In this document: positions 8,988 through 17,225 of the stretch, in pieces
Position numbering within the stretch: the stretch's first letter is position 1
How the letters are laid out: each line of letters starts with the position of its first letter
NCBI GenBank assembly: GCA_016209225.1
Contig: JACQWO010000077.1
Location: 1-60,266, forward strand
Direction: 5' to 3'
DNA from: Desulfobacterales bacterium
GTDB taxonomy: Bacteria > Desulfobacterota > UBA8473
Length of the DNA: 60,266 bases
Made by a program: the position numbers and the translations under genes
Notes under the pieces: generated by a model
Told to the model about the DNA's origin: nothing
Databases searched by the model: none
Seen by the model: only the letters and a program-made list of their open reading frames with translations

Positions 8988-9189
8988 TTAGGGTCTCCTC
9001 TCTTTATTCCTATCCCGTCCGTATCTGACAATGCAGTATATACCTCTCTACCAGTAAACTTATAGATAGAATTCTGTTGTCAGTTCCTTTAAAAAAGGTA
9101 ACCGTTCAGCATTTTTTAACATACCTGAGCTTAGACTGTCAAACACTTTATTTATAATAACTATAATAACCAGGAACAATTCATGCAAA

Positions 9190-9341
9190 TTTAATTTTGA
9201 CGAACTTGTAAAAAGTTTGAAAACCCAATATTTTGTCATTCCCGTGAAAACGGGAATCCAGTTTCTTCAAGTAGTTACATGCTTTCTGGATTCCGGCTTC
9301 CGCTGGAATGACGACTTTTTACGAAGCCATCAAATTTGGGG
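9190..9341. repeat. Composite palindromic repeat within the gap 8988-9525
   Basis: The outer right arm GACTTTTTACGAAGCCATC and a degenerate left arm (GACGAACTTGTAAAAAGT) belong to repeat family 3. Nested inside is GTCATTCCCGTGAAAACGGG, facing GGCTTCCGCTGGAATGAC, a very common intergenic palindrome in this group. The remaining bases of the gap (8988-9189, 9342-9525) are AT-rich, must hold the promoters of the lipoprotein and kinase genes, and show no other structure. Confidence 0.65.
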
Positions 9342-9525
9342 GGTCGAATAAAAGTACGGTACGGGATTGCAAAGCTTTGATGGTAAAGGACACTATGTTT
9401 TGTATATATATAAATCTATAATAAAATCTTCTTGATTTTGGAAGTAACTACAGCTAATATGAAAAGAAAACTACTTAATGTTAACCCATAGTTATTTTTT
9501 GTGGGGGGGAGGGGAGGTGGAAAAG

Positions 9526-10836
9526 ATGAAAAGTGGCTTGGATACAAAACTTCCTTTAATACAGGATGCGGATCTTGACGGAAAGGTTGTTTTGCTAAGG
9601 GTTGACCATAATGTGGTAAAAGGAGGGTTTATAAGAGACCCATACAGGATAGATAGCACATTGGGTACAATCTATAACATCGTGGAAAGGGGAGGGCGTC
9701 CTATCCTTATGACCCATGTGGGGAGACCACGTAACAAAAAAACAGGAGAGATAAACTGTACCCCAGGCAATTCTGTAGAGCCTATTGTAGAGTACCTGGA
9801 ACGCAAGCTGCACATAAAGTTTCATATACCAAAGTTCAATATAGATTCTGCAAAAGGGATTCCAGGTATAGACACATCTATAAATCTGGCGATAAAAGAC
9901 TTAAGGAATAGAAATATAGGTGGTATATATCTCCCAAATACCAGATGGTTTCAAGGAGAAGAGTTAGATGGAGATGTTCGGCAAAACTTTGCCCTACAAC
10001 TTGCAGGCTTAGCAGATGTCTATGTTAATGATGCCTTTGGGAGCTGGCAGGCCCATGCCTCAACATACGATATCACCAAACACTTGCCCTCATTTGCCGG
10101 CTTTTTAATGCAGCAGGAGATAAAAAACCTAAGCTATGTATTAGAACCTACCAGACCCTTTGTCGCCGTTGTTGCCGGTGCCAAATATGATACTAAAATA
10201 GAGCCATTAAAAGAAATCTACAAGAAAGTAGACCATCTTATACTAGGCGGTGTCATATACAGCACCTTTCTAAGTGCTAAGTATAAGGTGAAGATAGAGG
10301 GTATCCCTGAGTCAGATGTTATGGCGGCTGAGGATTTAGTTGAGACGGACAAGAAGAGTCACAAGATAATAGAATTGCCCTATGTGGTTGAATCAGATAC
10401 CCTGGAAGGAAGGATTCCAGGGAAACACAGAACGATATCAATTAAGGATTTTAAAAAAGGAAAGAGGATCGGTTACATATTGGATGTTGATCCTAAATCC
10501 TTCGAGGACAAAAGGGTATCAAGCATTATAGGGGATGCCAGGACTATCTTCGTAAACGCAGTGATGGGATTTACCCCTCATTTTACGGCCGGATCAGAGG
10601 TGCTGGATAGAACCATTGATCAGAACAGAGAGGCAAGAAAGCTGTATGGTGGAGGAGATACGTTACAGGAATTCAAAAACCTTTGTCCTGGCTTGTATTT
10701 GGCCGTTCTGGATGATGCCCAGTATTACTTCTTCACAGGGGGAGGAAGCGTACTTAAGGCTATCCAGGAAGGAAGTCCATATGGTATGGAACCCATACGT
10801 GGACTGATAGAAAATGATGGAAAGCCGCCCAAGTAA
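9526..10836 (+). CDS. pgk: Phosphoglycerate kinase (divergent)
   Basis: Catalyses phosphate transfer between 1,3-bisphosphoglycerate and ADP in glycolysis and gluconeogenesis. Family marks are present but drifted: LRVDHNV instead of RVDFNVP, THVGRPRN, PNTRWFQGEE, YVNDAFGSWQAHAS, AGAKYDTKIEPL, then GGGDT and FFTGGG in the nucleotide site. The first possible ATG (9478) would add 16 residues, but the ATG at 9526 follows a GGGGAGGTGG ribosome site at the right distance and is chosen, giving 436 residues, somewhat longer than usual. It is not adjacent to other glycolytic genes. A specialised or very diverged PGK is possible. Confidence 0.9.
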   Translation: MKSGLDTKLPLIQDADLDGKVVLLRVDHNVVKGGFIRDPYRIDSTLGTIYNIVERGGRPILMTHVGRPRNKKTGEINCTPGNSVEPIVEYLERKLHIKFHIPKFNIDSAKGIPGIDTSINLAIKDLRNRNIGGIYLPNTRWFQGEELDGDVRQNFALQLAGLADVYVNDAFGSWQAHASTYDITKHLPSFAGFLMQQEIKNLSYVLEPTRPFVAVVAGAKYDTKIEPLKEIYKKVDHLILGGVIYSTFLSAKYKVKIEGIPESDVMAAEDLVETDKKSHKIIELPYVVESDTLEGRIPGKHRTISIKDFKKGKRIGYILDVDPKSFEDKRVSSIIGDARTIFVNAVMGFTPHFTAGSEVLDRTIDQNREARKLYGGGDTLQEFKNLCPGLYLAVLDDAQYYFFTGGGSVLKAIQEGSPYGMEPIRGLIENDGKPPK

Positions 10837-10844
10837 ACAATTAT

Positions 10845-11042
10845 TTGGCGGCTACCCTAGAATTGGTAATGGGTAAAGGGCAAGTCACAACCCGGGAGTT
10901 TGCTGAATCTGAAAGAATAGGGCTGAATACCAGCGTGACCCACTTGTTGAACCTACATAAAAAACGATTTGTTGCTAGAATACAAGATACTACAGAGGAA
11001 GGAGGTCGCCAATATGTTTATAAATCACTAATTTTTCAATGA
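10845..11042 (+). CDS. Small hypothetical protein, winged-helix-like
   Basis: An open frame of up to 65 residues right behind the phosphoglycerate kinase gene. Only TTG (10845) or an internal ATG (10878) offers a start, and no good ribosome site is seen. The sequence GQVTTREFAESERIGLNTS followed by a Lys/Arg-rich helix resembles half of a winged-helix DNA-binding domain. It could be a small regulator or the remnant of a larger one. Support is weak. Confidence 0.3.
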   Translation: MAATLELVMGKGQVTTREFAESERIGLNTSVTHLLNLHKKRFVARIQDTTEEGGRQYVYKSLIFQ

Positions 11043-11181
11043 ACAACAAGTGACTCCTGTAATGCAAATAGAAGGATGAAAATATGAAAGGTATGTTTGA
11101 ATCATTAAAATAAATATAAAGGAGGATCGAGTAAGCAGGTTCCAGGCTAAAGAGTTTGAACCGCTTAGTTGAGAATAGAAC

Positions 11182-11274
11182 ATGGGCAGTGTTGTGAAGA
11201 AGAGAAGGAAAAAGATACGTAAGCATAAATACAAAAAATTACGGTCCCGTACGCGACATAAAAGGAGAAAATGA
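11182..11274 (+). CDS. bS22-like small ribosomal protein (AURKAIP1/COX24 domain)
   Basis: A 30-residue, extremely basic protein beginning MGSVVKKRRKKIRKHK and ending RTRHKRRK. The MGSV.KKRRK..KHK..KL..RTRHKRR pattern matches the AURKAIP1/COX24 domain family, whose mycobacterial member (bS22) was found as an extra protein of the small ribosomal subunit, and whose mitochondrial relatives are ribosomal. Eighteen of 30 residues are Lys or Arg. The gene is too short for normal ORF callers. The ribosome site is weak (GAG about 8 bp upstream); a stronger AAAGGAGG lies about 65 bp upstream, after a 9-codon leader-like ORF at 11084-11113. The ribosomal role here is inferred by similarity. Confidence 0.75.
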   Translation: MGSVVKKRRKKIRKHKYKKLRSRTRHKRRK

Positions 11275-11286
11275 TTAATACCTTCA

Positions 11287-11570
11287 GAAAAGGTAACTAT
11301 TCAGCCACAGATTCACACAGATGAACGCAGATAGATTTAAATACAAAGAAATAACAGATATTATTCTTAGAAGTTTTTATGAAACTTATAATGAGCTTGG
11401 TGATGGATTTCTGGAATCTGTCTATGAAAATGCCTTATGTATCGTCCTAACTGGGTATGGACTATGCGTAGAAAGGCATAAAACCAGAATTCAAAAGATT
11501 TGTATATGACAATAAAAGAAAATATATATCAGTGGTGATCAGCGTAGATCGGTGGCTGAGTAGTTACGAT
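11287..11570. repeat. Dispersed inverted-end element, family 1, with GxxExxY cargo (copy A)
   Basis: The left end GAAAAGGTAACTATTCAG and right end CTGAGTAGTTACG are inverted repeats. Inside them, a second pair, CCACAGATTCACACAG with CAGATGAACGCAGAT, faces ATCAGCGTAGATCGGTGG. The element carries a truncated GxxExxY gene. Other copies with different interiors are at 21008, 21737, 30623, 47206 and 53726. Confidence 0.7.
11321..11509 (+). pseudogene. Truncated GxxExxY protein
   Basis: Sixty-two codons beginning MNADRFKYKEITDIILRSF and containing GFLESVY, the signature that names the GxxExxY family. Family members are about 125 residues long and end in a nuclease-like ADL..E.K part. Here the frame ends after RIQKICI, so the second half is missing. 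Such genes are typically buried inside repeats containing CACAGATTCACACAGATG-type sequence, exactly as here. The remnant is probably non-functional. Confidence 0.7.
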
Positions 11571-11625
11571 TTTTTTACTAAGGGGATTAAATGAACAAAA
11601 ACACTCTTCCTACGGAGGTATTCTT

Positions 11626-11859
11626 ATGGAATGGAACAAAAAAGAAAAATATATTCAAAGTCTTGAAAATTGGATTGACTGTACCTACGATGAAATCGAC
11701 TTTGCTGAAAAACTGATAGCTTTTATAGAAGATTCTATGTCTGAGAATGATTTCATCGAAAGGGCACATAAAGAGGCAGAAAGGTATCATAATACCTGTA
11801 TTAAAGACGAGTTGTATTCGATGATATACAGTATTGTATTGCCAAATAGTTCAAACTGA
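11626..11859 (+). CDS. Small hypothetical protein upstream of DnaC-like pair
   Basis: Seventy-seven residues, acidic and helical, starting MEWNKKEKYIQSLENWID. The ATG has a good GGAGGT ribosome site 6 bp upstream, which favours a real gene. It overlaps the next open frame by about 26 bp in another frame. No family is recognised. It is probably the first gene of the replication-loader row. Confidence 0.45.
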   Translation: MEWNKKEKYIQSLENWIDCTYDEIDFAEKLIAFIEDSMSENDFIERAHKEAERYHNTCIKDELYSMIYSIVLPNSSN

Positions 11860-12574
11860 AAAAATCTTATGGGGACTAAGGTTGAGTTTAATAAACAGGA
11901 ACAACTTAAACTATCTTTACTGTGTAGAGCAGTATTTTTTATCCCTGACCAAAATTGGAACAGCCCTTTCCCCTTTAGACTATCAGATAATTAAATCATG
12001 GGAGAAGAGAGGTATCCCTTTAAACATTGTCTGCAATGCGATAAAGAGAGGAATCGAATCTTTCAAAAAAACCTACGGGCTTAATAAACCCCTGCCGAAA
12101 TCGATTAAGTACTGTAAAAATTTAGTAGAAGAAGGGTTAGTCAATTACAAGAGGCGCAAAGTCGGAGCCCATTTTAAGCAAGTAGGAGAATTGGAAGAGA
12201 AAATAATCATTTTAAGAAAAATAAATACATTAATTGATAAAATAGCCAGGGTTACTGATAGAGAAAAAGACGAAAAAGTCAGGCAATTATATGCTGCGGT
12301 TTATGATAGAACTCTAAAATTAAGTTCCAATATAGATGAAAACTATCTGTTTATATATACAGAAGCGGAAAAGATAGACAAATATTTCATTAACGAATTC
12401 CTTAAACTAGTGTCACCTGATGACGTAACGACTCTTATGAGAGAAGCAGAAGAGAAATTGTCTTTACATAAAGTTAAGATGAATCAAGAGGCATATGAAA
12501 GGACTTTTATAAGTCTAAAAAATCTTCTTGTTAGAGAAAGGTATGGATTATTGAAAATTGAGATTGGAGATTAA
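11834..12574 (+). CDS. DnaD-like partner of the DnaC-type loader
   Basis: About 230 residues, mostly helical. The N-terminal part reads YFLSLTKIGTALSPLDYQII then SWEKRGIPLNIVCNAIKRG, a DnaD/replication-protein-like helical motif that recurs in deltaproteobacteria directly before a DnaC-like ATPase gene. No ATG is available: the longest frame begins with TTG at 11834, and a TTG at 11882 is also possible, so the start is uncertain. The stop is 2 bp before the GTG of the ATPase gene, showing coupling. A role in helicase loading or replication restart is inferred from the pairing, not from a recognised catalytic motif. Confidence 0.6.
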   Translation: MYCQIVQTEKILWGLRLSLINRNNLNYLYCVEQYFLSLTKIGTALSPLDYQIIKSWEKRGIPLNIVCNAIKRGIESFKKTYGLNKPLPKSIKYCKNLVEEGLVNYKRRKVGAHFKQVGELEEKIIILRKINTLIDKIARVTDREKDEKVRQLYAAVYDRTLKLSSNIDENYLFIYTEAEKIDKYFINEFLKLVSPDDVTTLMREAEEKLSLHKVKMNQEAYERTFISLKNLLVRERYGLLKIEIGD

Positions 12575-12576
12575 CC

Positions 12577-13452
12577 GTGGGAAAGCGGGTTTGTGATAAT
12601 TGTAAGGGCAAAAAGTATGTGATTTTTCAGAAGGGGAAGTTTGCTAGGGCAACAATATGCGAAAGGTGTTACAGTGTTTGTGATAAATGTGGCGGAGATG
12701 GGGTCATCTTTAAAAAGGGTGAAACCAACTATACATATGCCAATAAATGTGACTGTACTATGTTAGAAAATAGAGCAGTGCTTTTTAACGAGGCCATGAT
12801 CCCTGCTCAATTTGCCCAGGTTACCCTGGAGGACTTTCAAATCAGTCATCATACCCAAGAAGAGGCTCGAACCAATTCTCAAAAGTTTGTCGACTCCTAT
12901 CCTATACAAGAAAGGGGGTTACTCTTTATGGGACCGGTAGGGGTCGGGAAAACCCATTTGGCTGTGGGTATAATAAAGAAATTAACCCTGGAAAAGGGGG
13001 TTAGCTGTAAGTTTGTCGACTTTTTCCATCTCCTGGCAGATATCAAAGAAGGATATTCCGGGGGAAAATCTGATAAGGAAATAATAGAGCCATTTATAAA
13101 AGCCCCTGTTCTGGTTGTAGATGAATTGGGGAAGGGCAGGAATAACGAATGGGAATCCAACATCCTGGATCAGATAATCTCTAATAGATACAACAATTCA
13201 AATGATTTGGTTACTATAATTACCACTAATTATACTACAAGGAGAGACTCTACCTTGAGTGTAACCAGAGCCAGGGCGACGAAAAATCTTTTAGCTTCAA
13301 CCAAGGATAAAAATTATGAGAAGGAAATCTTGCAGGAAACCTTGCAGGAGAGGATCGGAGAAAGGATCTTTTCAAGGTTGGTAGAAATATGCAGAATCAT
13401 TGAAATAGAGGGAAAGGACTTTAGGCGTTTGAAATACAGTGAGGATGAATGA
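12577..13452 (+). CDS. DnaC-like helicase-loader ATPase with N-terminal zinc domain
   Basis: A 291-residue AAA+ protein. The N terminus carries zinc-ribbon-like Cys pairs (Cys6/9, Cys28/31, Cys35/38, Cys58/60). The ATPase core has Walker A GPVGVGKT at 119-126, Walker B VLVVDELG and sensor-1 ITTNY. This is the organisation of DnaC/IstB-type loaders that place the replicative helicase on DNA. No insertion sequence surrounds it, so a host loader is more likely than IstB. The start is GTG, 2 bp after the partner gene. About 40 residues after sensor 1 are rich in Lys and Glu. Confidence 0.85.
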   Translation: MGKRVCDNCKGKKYVIFQKGKFARATICERCYSVCDKCGGDGVIFKKGETNYTYANKCDCTMLENRAVLFNEAMIPAQFAQVTLEDFQISHHTQEEARTNSQKFVDSYPIQERGLLFMGPVGVGKTHLAVGIIKKLTLEKGVSCKFVDFFHLLADIKEGYSGGKSDKEIIEPFIKAPVLVVDELGKGRNNEWESNILDQIISNRYNNSNDLVTIITTNYTTRRDSTLSVTRARATKNLLASTKDKNYEKEILQETLQERIGERIFSRLVEICRIIEIEGKDFRRLKYSEDE

Positions 13453-13455
13453 TGC

Positions 13456-14100
13456 ATGAAGTGTAAGTTTAAACTTGCGATATTTGATCTAGATGGCACT
13501 TTAACCAAAGAAAGAAGCCTGTGGGAGTTTATCCACAAGCGTATAGGGAAGTGGTATGGCCATGCAGAGAGGTATCAGACTCAATTTTTAAACAACGAGA
13601 TATCGTACGAGGAATTTTGCAGACTCGACGCCCAAATTTGGAAAGAAATGAGTGTTAAAAAACTTAAAACCATTGTTGAATCTGTACCCTTTTACAAAGG
13701 CGTCGGACTTCTCACCTCACATCTTAAGAATCATGGAATTAAACTATCCTTAATATCGTCGGGGCTTTCCGTCCTCTCTGATATGGTTAAAGAAAGATAC
13801 GCCTTTGACTATGCCATAGCGAATGATTTACTCTATAATAATGGTACGTTAAGCGGAGAAGTCTGTATAAATGTTCATTTCGACAAGAAGGCTCTGTGGG
13901 CTGAAAGGATAATGAACAAATACGATATAAGAAGGGAGGAGGTCATTGCTATTGGTGATAGCCTGGGAGATAAGGAATTATTCGAGATAGCAGGGTTCTC
14001 AGTAGCCTTTAATCCGTCTTCTAAAGAGTTAAATAGTATTGCTGATATTGCCGTCAGTAGCGACAACATATCCGATATAATTCCAAAGCTGCCGTTTTAA
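13456..14100 (+). CDS. HAD-family hydrolase, SerB-like phosphatase
   Basis: A 214-residue HAD-superfamily, subfamily IB type. Motif I is FDLDGT with nucleophile Asp11 and acid/base Asp13; motif II is SLISSGLS; motif IV is AIGDSLGDKELF. The helical cap lies between residues about 17 and 85. This is the arrangement of phosphoserine phosphatases and related small-molecule phosphatases; the substrate cannot be fixed. It starts 3 bp after the DnaC-like gene and is likely co-transcribed. Confidence 0.87.
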   Translation: MKCKFKLAIFDLDGTLTKERSLWEFIHKRIGKWYGHAERYQTQFLNNEISYEEFCRLDAQIWKEMSVKKLKTIVESVPFYKGVGLLTSHLKNHGIKLSLISSGLSVLSDMVKERYAFDYAIANDLLYNNGTLSGEVCINVHFDKKALWAERIMNKYDIRREEVIAIGDSLGDKELFEIAGFSVAFNPSSKELNSIADIAVSSDNISDIIPKLPF

Positions 14101-14170
14101 AATAAGGATAAGTTGCTATCAGGAGATTGAGCAGGATGGCTTGCTGATAAAAGAAAGGGATATATAAAAC

Positions 14171-14650
14171 ATGGAAGCAAAACCAAACACGATTAAAGCA
14201 CTGGAAAAGATGACATATGGGCTTTATATACTTACTGCAAAAAGGGGGAAGGAAATAAATGGGATGATTGCCTCATGGGTCTCGCAGGTCTCTTTTAGTC
14301 CACCCCTTGTTATGGCAGTTATACGAAGGAACAGATACTCCCACAAGATGGTAAAAGAGAGCGGTGTATTTGCACTGAATGTTCTGGGTAAAGATAATAG
14401 CGGATTGGTCAGCAGATTTAAGTCCCCTATCCTTGAAGAAAAATTTAAAGGAATAAAATGGGAAACAAAAACTACCGGCGCCCCCATAATTAGCGAAACT
14501 ATTGCCTATATGGACTGTAAATTAGTAAACTCTATTGATACAGGTGATCATACCATTTTCGTAGGAGAGATTGTTGACGCAGATACCCTTAAAGATAGAA
14601 TTCCAATGACCAGCCTGGACTATGGTAAAGTCTATATCGGTCAAAGCTAA
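14171..14650 (+). CDS. Flavin reductase family FMN-binding protein
   Basis: A 159-residue protein with the split-barrel flavin-binding fold. The signature runs GLYILTAKRG, NGMIASWVSQVSFSPP, VMAVIRRNRYSH and FALNVLG, matching flavin reductase-like domains. These use NAD(P)H to reduce FMN or FAD, or act as electron-transfer modules beside flavodiiron proteins. It has no rubredoxin or flavodoxin extension. The gene is 70 bp after the HAD gene and precedes an HD hydrolase gene. Confidence 0.9.
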   Translation: MEAKPNTIKALEKMTYGLYILTAKRGKEINGMIASWVSQVSFSPPLVMAVIRRNRYSHKMVKESGVFALNVLGKDNSGLVSRFKSPILEEKFKGIKWETKTTGAPIISETIAYMDCKLVNSIDTGDHTIFVGEIVDADTLKDRIPMTSLDYGKVYIGQS

Positions 14651-14725
14651 GAACTCAAACCCTTAGGAAAAGGGGCTTCTTCAACAGCCTCACAAACTAC
14701 TTACGATAAATCACAGAGATTACCT

Positions 14726-15307
14726 ATGACCCCCACATTCGAAGAATGCCTGAATTTAATGAAAAACCACAACATGCTAGGACATATTGTCCACCATAGC
14801 CTTCTGGTTAATGAGGTTGGGCTCTGGCTTTCTGAAGAACTGAATAAAACAGGTGAAAATATAGACCTGGCTAAGGTACAGGCCGGTGCCTTGCTCCATG
14901 ACATCACTAAAACCAAAAGCATAACTACAGGTGAAGACCATGCCAGGACAGGAAGTGAGCTTTTAGAAAAACTGGGATTCAAAAGTATAAGCGAAATAGT
15001 CAGACAACATGTAATGACCGATAATGCTGCAAATTCACCCATTATCTCAGAGATAGAGATCGTCAACTATGCTGACAAAAGGGTACTGCATAACAAGGTT
15101 GTAACCCTTAAAGAAAGATTTGATGACCTGGGAACAAGGTACGGCATCAATCAGGAAAGGGTTTACTTAATCAGTCAATCGGAAAAGAGGGCAATCGAAG
15201 TGGAAAAGAAGATATTCTCCAGATTAGATGTGACCCCCGATGCCCTCCTGTCTATAACAGTTGGAAATTATACCCTAGAACCTCAGCGTTATTCCCGCGA
15301 GGATTGA
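14726..15307 (+). CDS. HD domain hydrolase
   Basis: A 193-residue protein with an HD/HDIG-type metal-dependent phosphohydrolase domain. The first His is in GHIVHHSLLV, the HD doublet in GALLHDITK, another His in GEDHARTG, and later VRQHV and NYADK. Such small HD proteins hydrolyse nucleotides or phosphodiesters. The last 33 bp overlap tail-to-tail with the end of the leftward outer-membrane protein gene, with no terminator between them. Confidence 0.88.
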   Translation: MTPTFEECLNLMKNHNMLGHIVHHSLLVNEVGLWLSEELNKTGENIDLAKVQAGALLHDITKTKSITTGEDHARTGSELLEKLGFKSISEIVRQHVMTDNAANSPIISEIEIVNYADKRVLHNKVVTLKERFDDLGTRYGINQERVYLISQSEKRAIEVEKKIFSRLDVTPDALLSITVGNYTLEPQRYSRED

Positions 15308-16030
15308 ATAATCCGGCTCTGCTTTATTGAGCCCGCCCTTAATACCAAAATCCACATCAAAGCTCTCTGATATAGAGTAGATTAATCCACCTAAGATAAA
15401 AGCAGGGTTTGTGTCAGAAGTCTTATCAGTGTTTCTCTCTGTACCAATGTTTACAACTGCTTTAATATCTCTGGCTACCTCCACTTCTGATGCTATAGAG
15501 GCATGCCATATATCCCTTTCCTCATCAACCTTGTTTTCATTCCTCTTATATCCCAGGTTTAAGTGAAATGCCCATGCCCCTATTTCCTTTGTATTAATAA
15601 GAAAAGCTCCATATGTCACCCTCCCGGCACCAAGTCCTTTCTGATCGTCCCCTGTGGGAAATGTGATACCGGGTTTCAGGGCAATGCTGAAACCATCCCT
15701 TTCATAAAAACGCCATTTTAAATCAATAGATGTATCTGATATGCCATCCTCTGTATTTGCAGTATCTGAATCCTCTGTCCTTGTGTACTGGTATGGGATA
15801 CCTAAAACTATGTCCATATTGTTTGTTACCCCATAGCTCAATGCTGTTGCCATCTCGGTTGTTTTTTCTGTAACTCCATCTTTATCAGTATGGTCATACT
15901 TTACATTGAGTTCAAGCTGAAATTTCCCTTTGCCCTGGGTGCCCGTATCGTCTGTTATAAGGGGATGTGCACCAAATGCCAATCCACTCCAAAACAGCAT
16001 AGTTAGGAATACAACTATTCGTATAAACAT
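15275..16030 (-). CDS. Outer-membrane beta-barrel protein, transporter-like
   Basis: With the ATG at 16030, which has an AAAGGAGGAGA ribosome site, the protein has 251 residues: a signal peptide ending in FGA and a body of alternating amphipathic strands ending in LRF, the C-terminal aromatic pattern of barrels. The segments HPLITDDTGTQGKGKFQLE, LGIPYQYTR and KPGITFPTGDDQKGLGAG resemble the MetA-pathway phenol-degradation transporter family. It is the last gene of the metal-uptake row, 32 bp after the NikL-like gene. It may be a porin for the same substrate, which is inference. An upstream ATG at 16096 would overlap the previous gene and lacks a ribosome site. Confidence 0.7.
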   Translation of the reverse strand: MFIRIVVFLTMLFWSGLAFGAHPLITDDTGTQGKGKFQLELNVKYDHTDKDGVTEKTTEMATALSYGVTNNMDIVLGIPYQYTRTEDSDTANTEDGISDTSIDLKWRFYERDGFSIALKPGITFPTGDDQKGLGAGRVTYGAFLINTKEIGAWAFHLNLGYKRNENKVDEERDIWHASIASEVEVARDIKAVVNIGTERNTDKTSDTNPAFILGGLIYSISESFDVDFGIKGGLNKAEPDYSILAGITLRF

Positions 16031-16062
16031 CTTTTCTCCTCCTTTTGATAAAATTTTTGACA

Positions 16063-16515
16063 TTACCCTGTCTTTTTTACCTTCAGCAATGCCCATAAGC
16101 CGAATATGCCCATAATAAAACCTACCCCTACAAAAAGCTTTGTATATATTGCCACAAGGGGTTTCTTGAAAGACTCCATTGAAAGACTTTTATTTACTTT
16201 AACCTTTATCTGTGCACCATGAAGGCCGTGTTCCGACTCACCAAAAACCTTTATTAACCATTCCCCGGACTTATCTGGCAGAAAGGAGACAACACCATTT
16301 TTGTCTGTCCTTCCTTTTTGATGGGGAATTTTATCACCTGGTCCGAGGATTTCATACTGAGAATAGCTTGCAAGGTCATCCTGCGCATAGAACACCCGCA
16401 CGCTGATCCCCCTGTTCTCGACCTGGTAATGGACAGAATGGGCAATAGCCATAGTACTAAGCCCAGCCACGGCTATTGCACTAACAACTACTATTATTGA
16501 AAGCGGGTGTTTCAT
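16063..16515 (-). CDS. NikL-like periplasmic/membrane-anchored Ni/Co uptake protein
   Basis: A 150-residue protein: signal peptide ending MAIA, then HSVHYQV at the mature N terminus, a beta-sandwich with GRTDKNGVVSFLPDKSGEW of carboxypeptidase-regulatory-like type, and a C-terminal membrane helix (FVGVGFIMGIFGLWALL). This is the layout known for NikL in NikKLMQO nickel importers. The His residues at the mature N terminus could bind metal. Its start overlaps the stop of the DUF4198 gene by 4 bp. The name is by architecture and neighbourhood. Confidence 0.6.
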   Translation of the reverse strand: MKHPLSIIVVVSAIAVAGLSTMAIAHSVHYQVENRGISVRVFYAQDDLASYSQYEILGPGDKIPHQKGRTDKNGVVSFLPDKSGEWLIKVFGESEHGLHGAQIKVKVNKSLSMESFKKPLVAIYTKLFVGVGFIMGIFGLWALLKVKKTG

Positions 16516-17219
16516 TTTAACTCCATGGTAAGAACTGTAGTGAAAGATAGGTAGTCAGCATCAGGATTATCCTTAGTAGTAACCCTGTATGTTGCCGAGA
16601 TTACCTGCATACCTTGTCCTGCAATCGGGATATTAACTATACCATCTCTGTCAGTCTTTGCAGCCTCCTTATGTGCATTCACATTAATAGTAGCTCCCCC
16701 CAGTGGTTTCCCTTCAAAAAGCACCTTTATTGGCAGAAGCCCATCGGGTTTTAATGTATAAGGATTTTTCAGAGGAACTATCTCGAACTTCATCTCAACG
16801 GGCTTTATCACAGCATCACTGAAAGCAAAAAGTGACTTAGCAAACTGTGAGGAATAAAAAGAATCTATCACCTGAAGACCTGCCTTCTGGGCATCTCTTT
16901 TTGTAAGCCTTTTTTTGCCATCCGGTGTACTTACAAGATAGCCTCCTTCAAAGGAGAGTGTTATCATAGAGACATCTTCCTTTGAAGATAAATACACCTT
17001 ATCCTTTTCGTCTGTTCTTTTTAGAGTGATTTCTTTTCCTTTTTTGTTGAATGCCCTTATCTCTTTGACTCTATCAGGTTCATAGGAATCTACTTTTGGA
17101 GGATGTCCCCACGCAATCTTAAACCTACCCCCCTCTTTTTCGACCCATAGATGGTGTGCAAATGCAGCCTGAGATAAAAGAAAAATAATCACCATTACTG
17201 AAAAAATTATCTTCTTCAT
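16512..17219 (-). CDS. NikK-like DUF4198 periplasmic metal-uptake protein
   Basis: A 235-residue exported protein: signal peptide ending AFA, then HHLWVEKEGGRFKIAWGHPP, the usual start of DUF4198 proteins, where the exposed His residues are thought to bind nickel or cobalt. The second half contains VLFEGKPLGGATINVNA and KTDRDGIVNIPI, a regulatory-like beta domain. In nickel ECF systems this protein is called NikK. It lies 6 bp after the TonB-dependent receptor gene, so receptor and binding protein are made together. Confidence 0.75.
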   Translation of the reverse strand: MKKIIFSVMVIIFLLSQAAFAHHLWVEKEGGRFKIAWGHPPKVDSYEPDRVKEIRAFNKKGKEITLKRTDEKDKVYLSSKEDVSMITLSFEGGYLVSTPDGKKRLTKRDAQKAGLQVIDSFYSSQFAKSLFAFSDAVIKPVEMKFEIVPLKNPYTLKPDGLLPIKVLFEGKPLGGATINVNAHKEAAKTDRDGIVNIPIAGQGMQVISATYRVTTKDNPDADYLSFTTVLTMELK

Positions 17220-17225
17220 GTCTTG

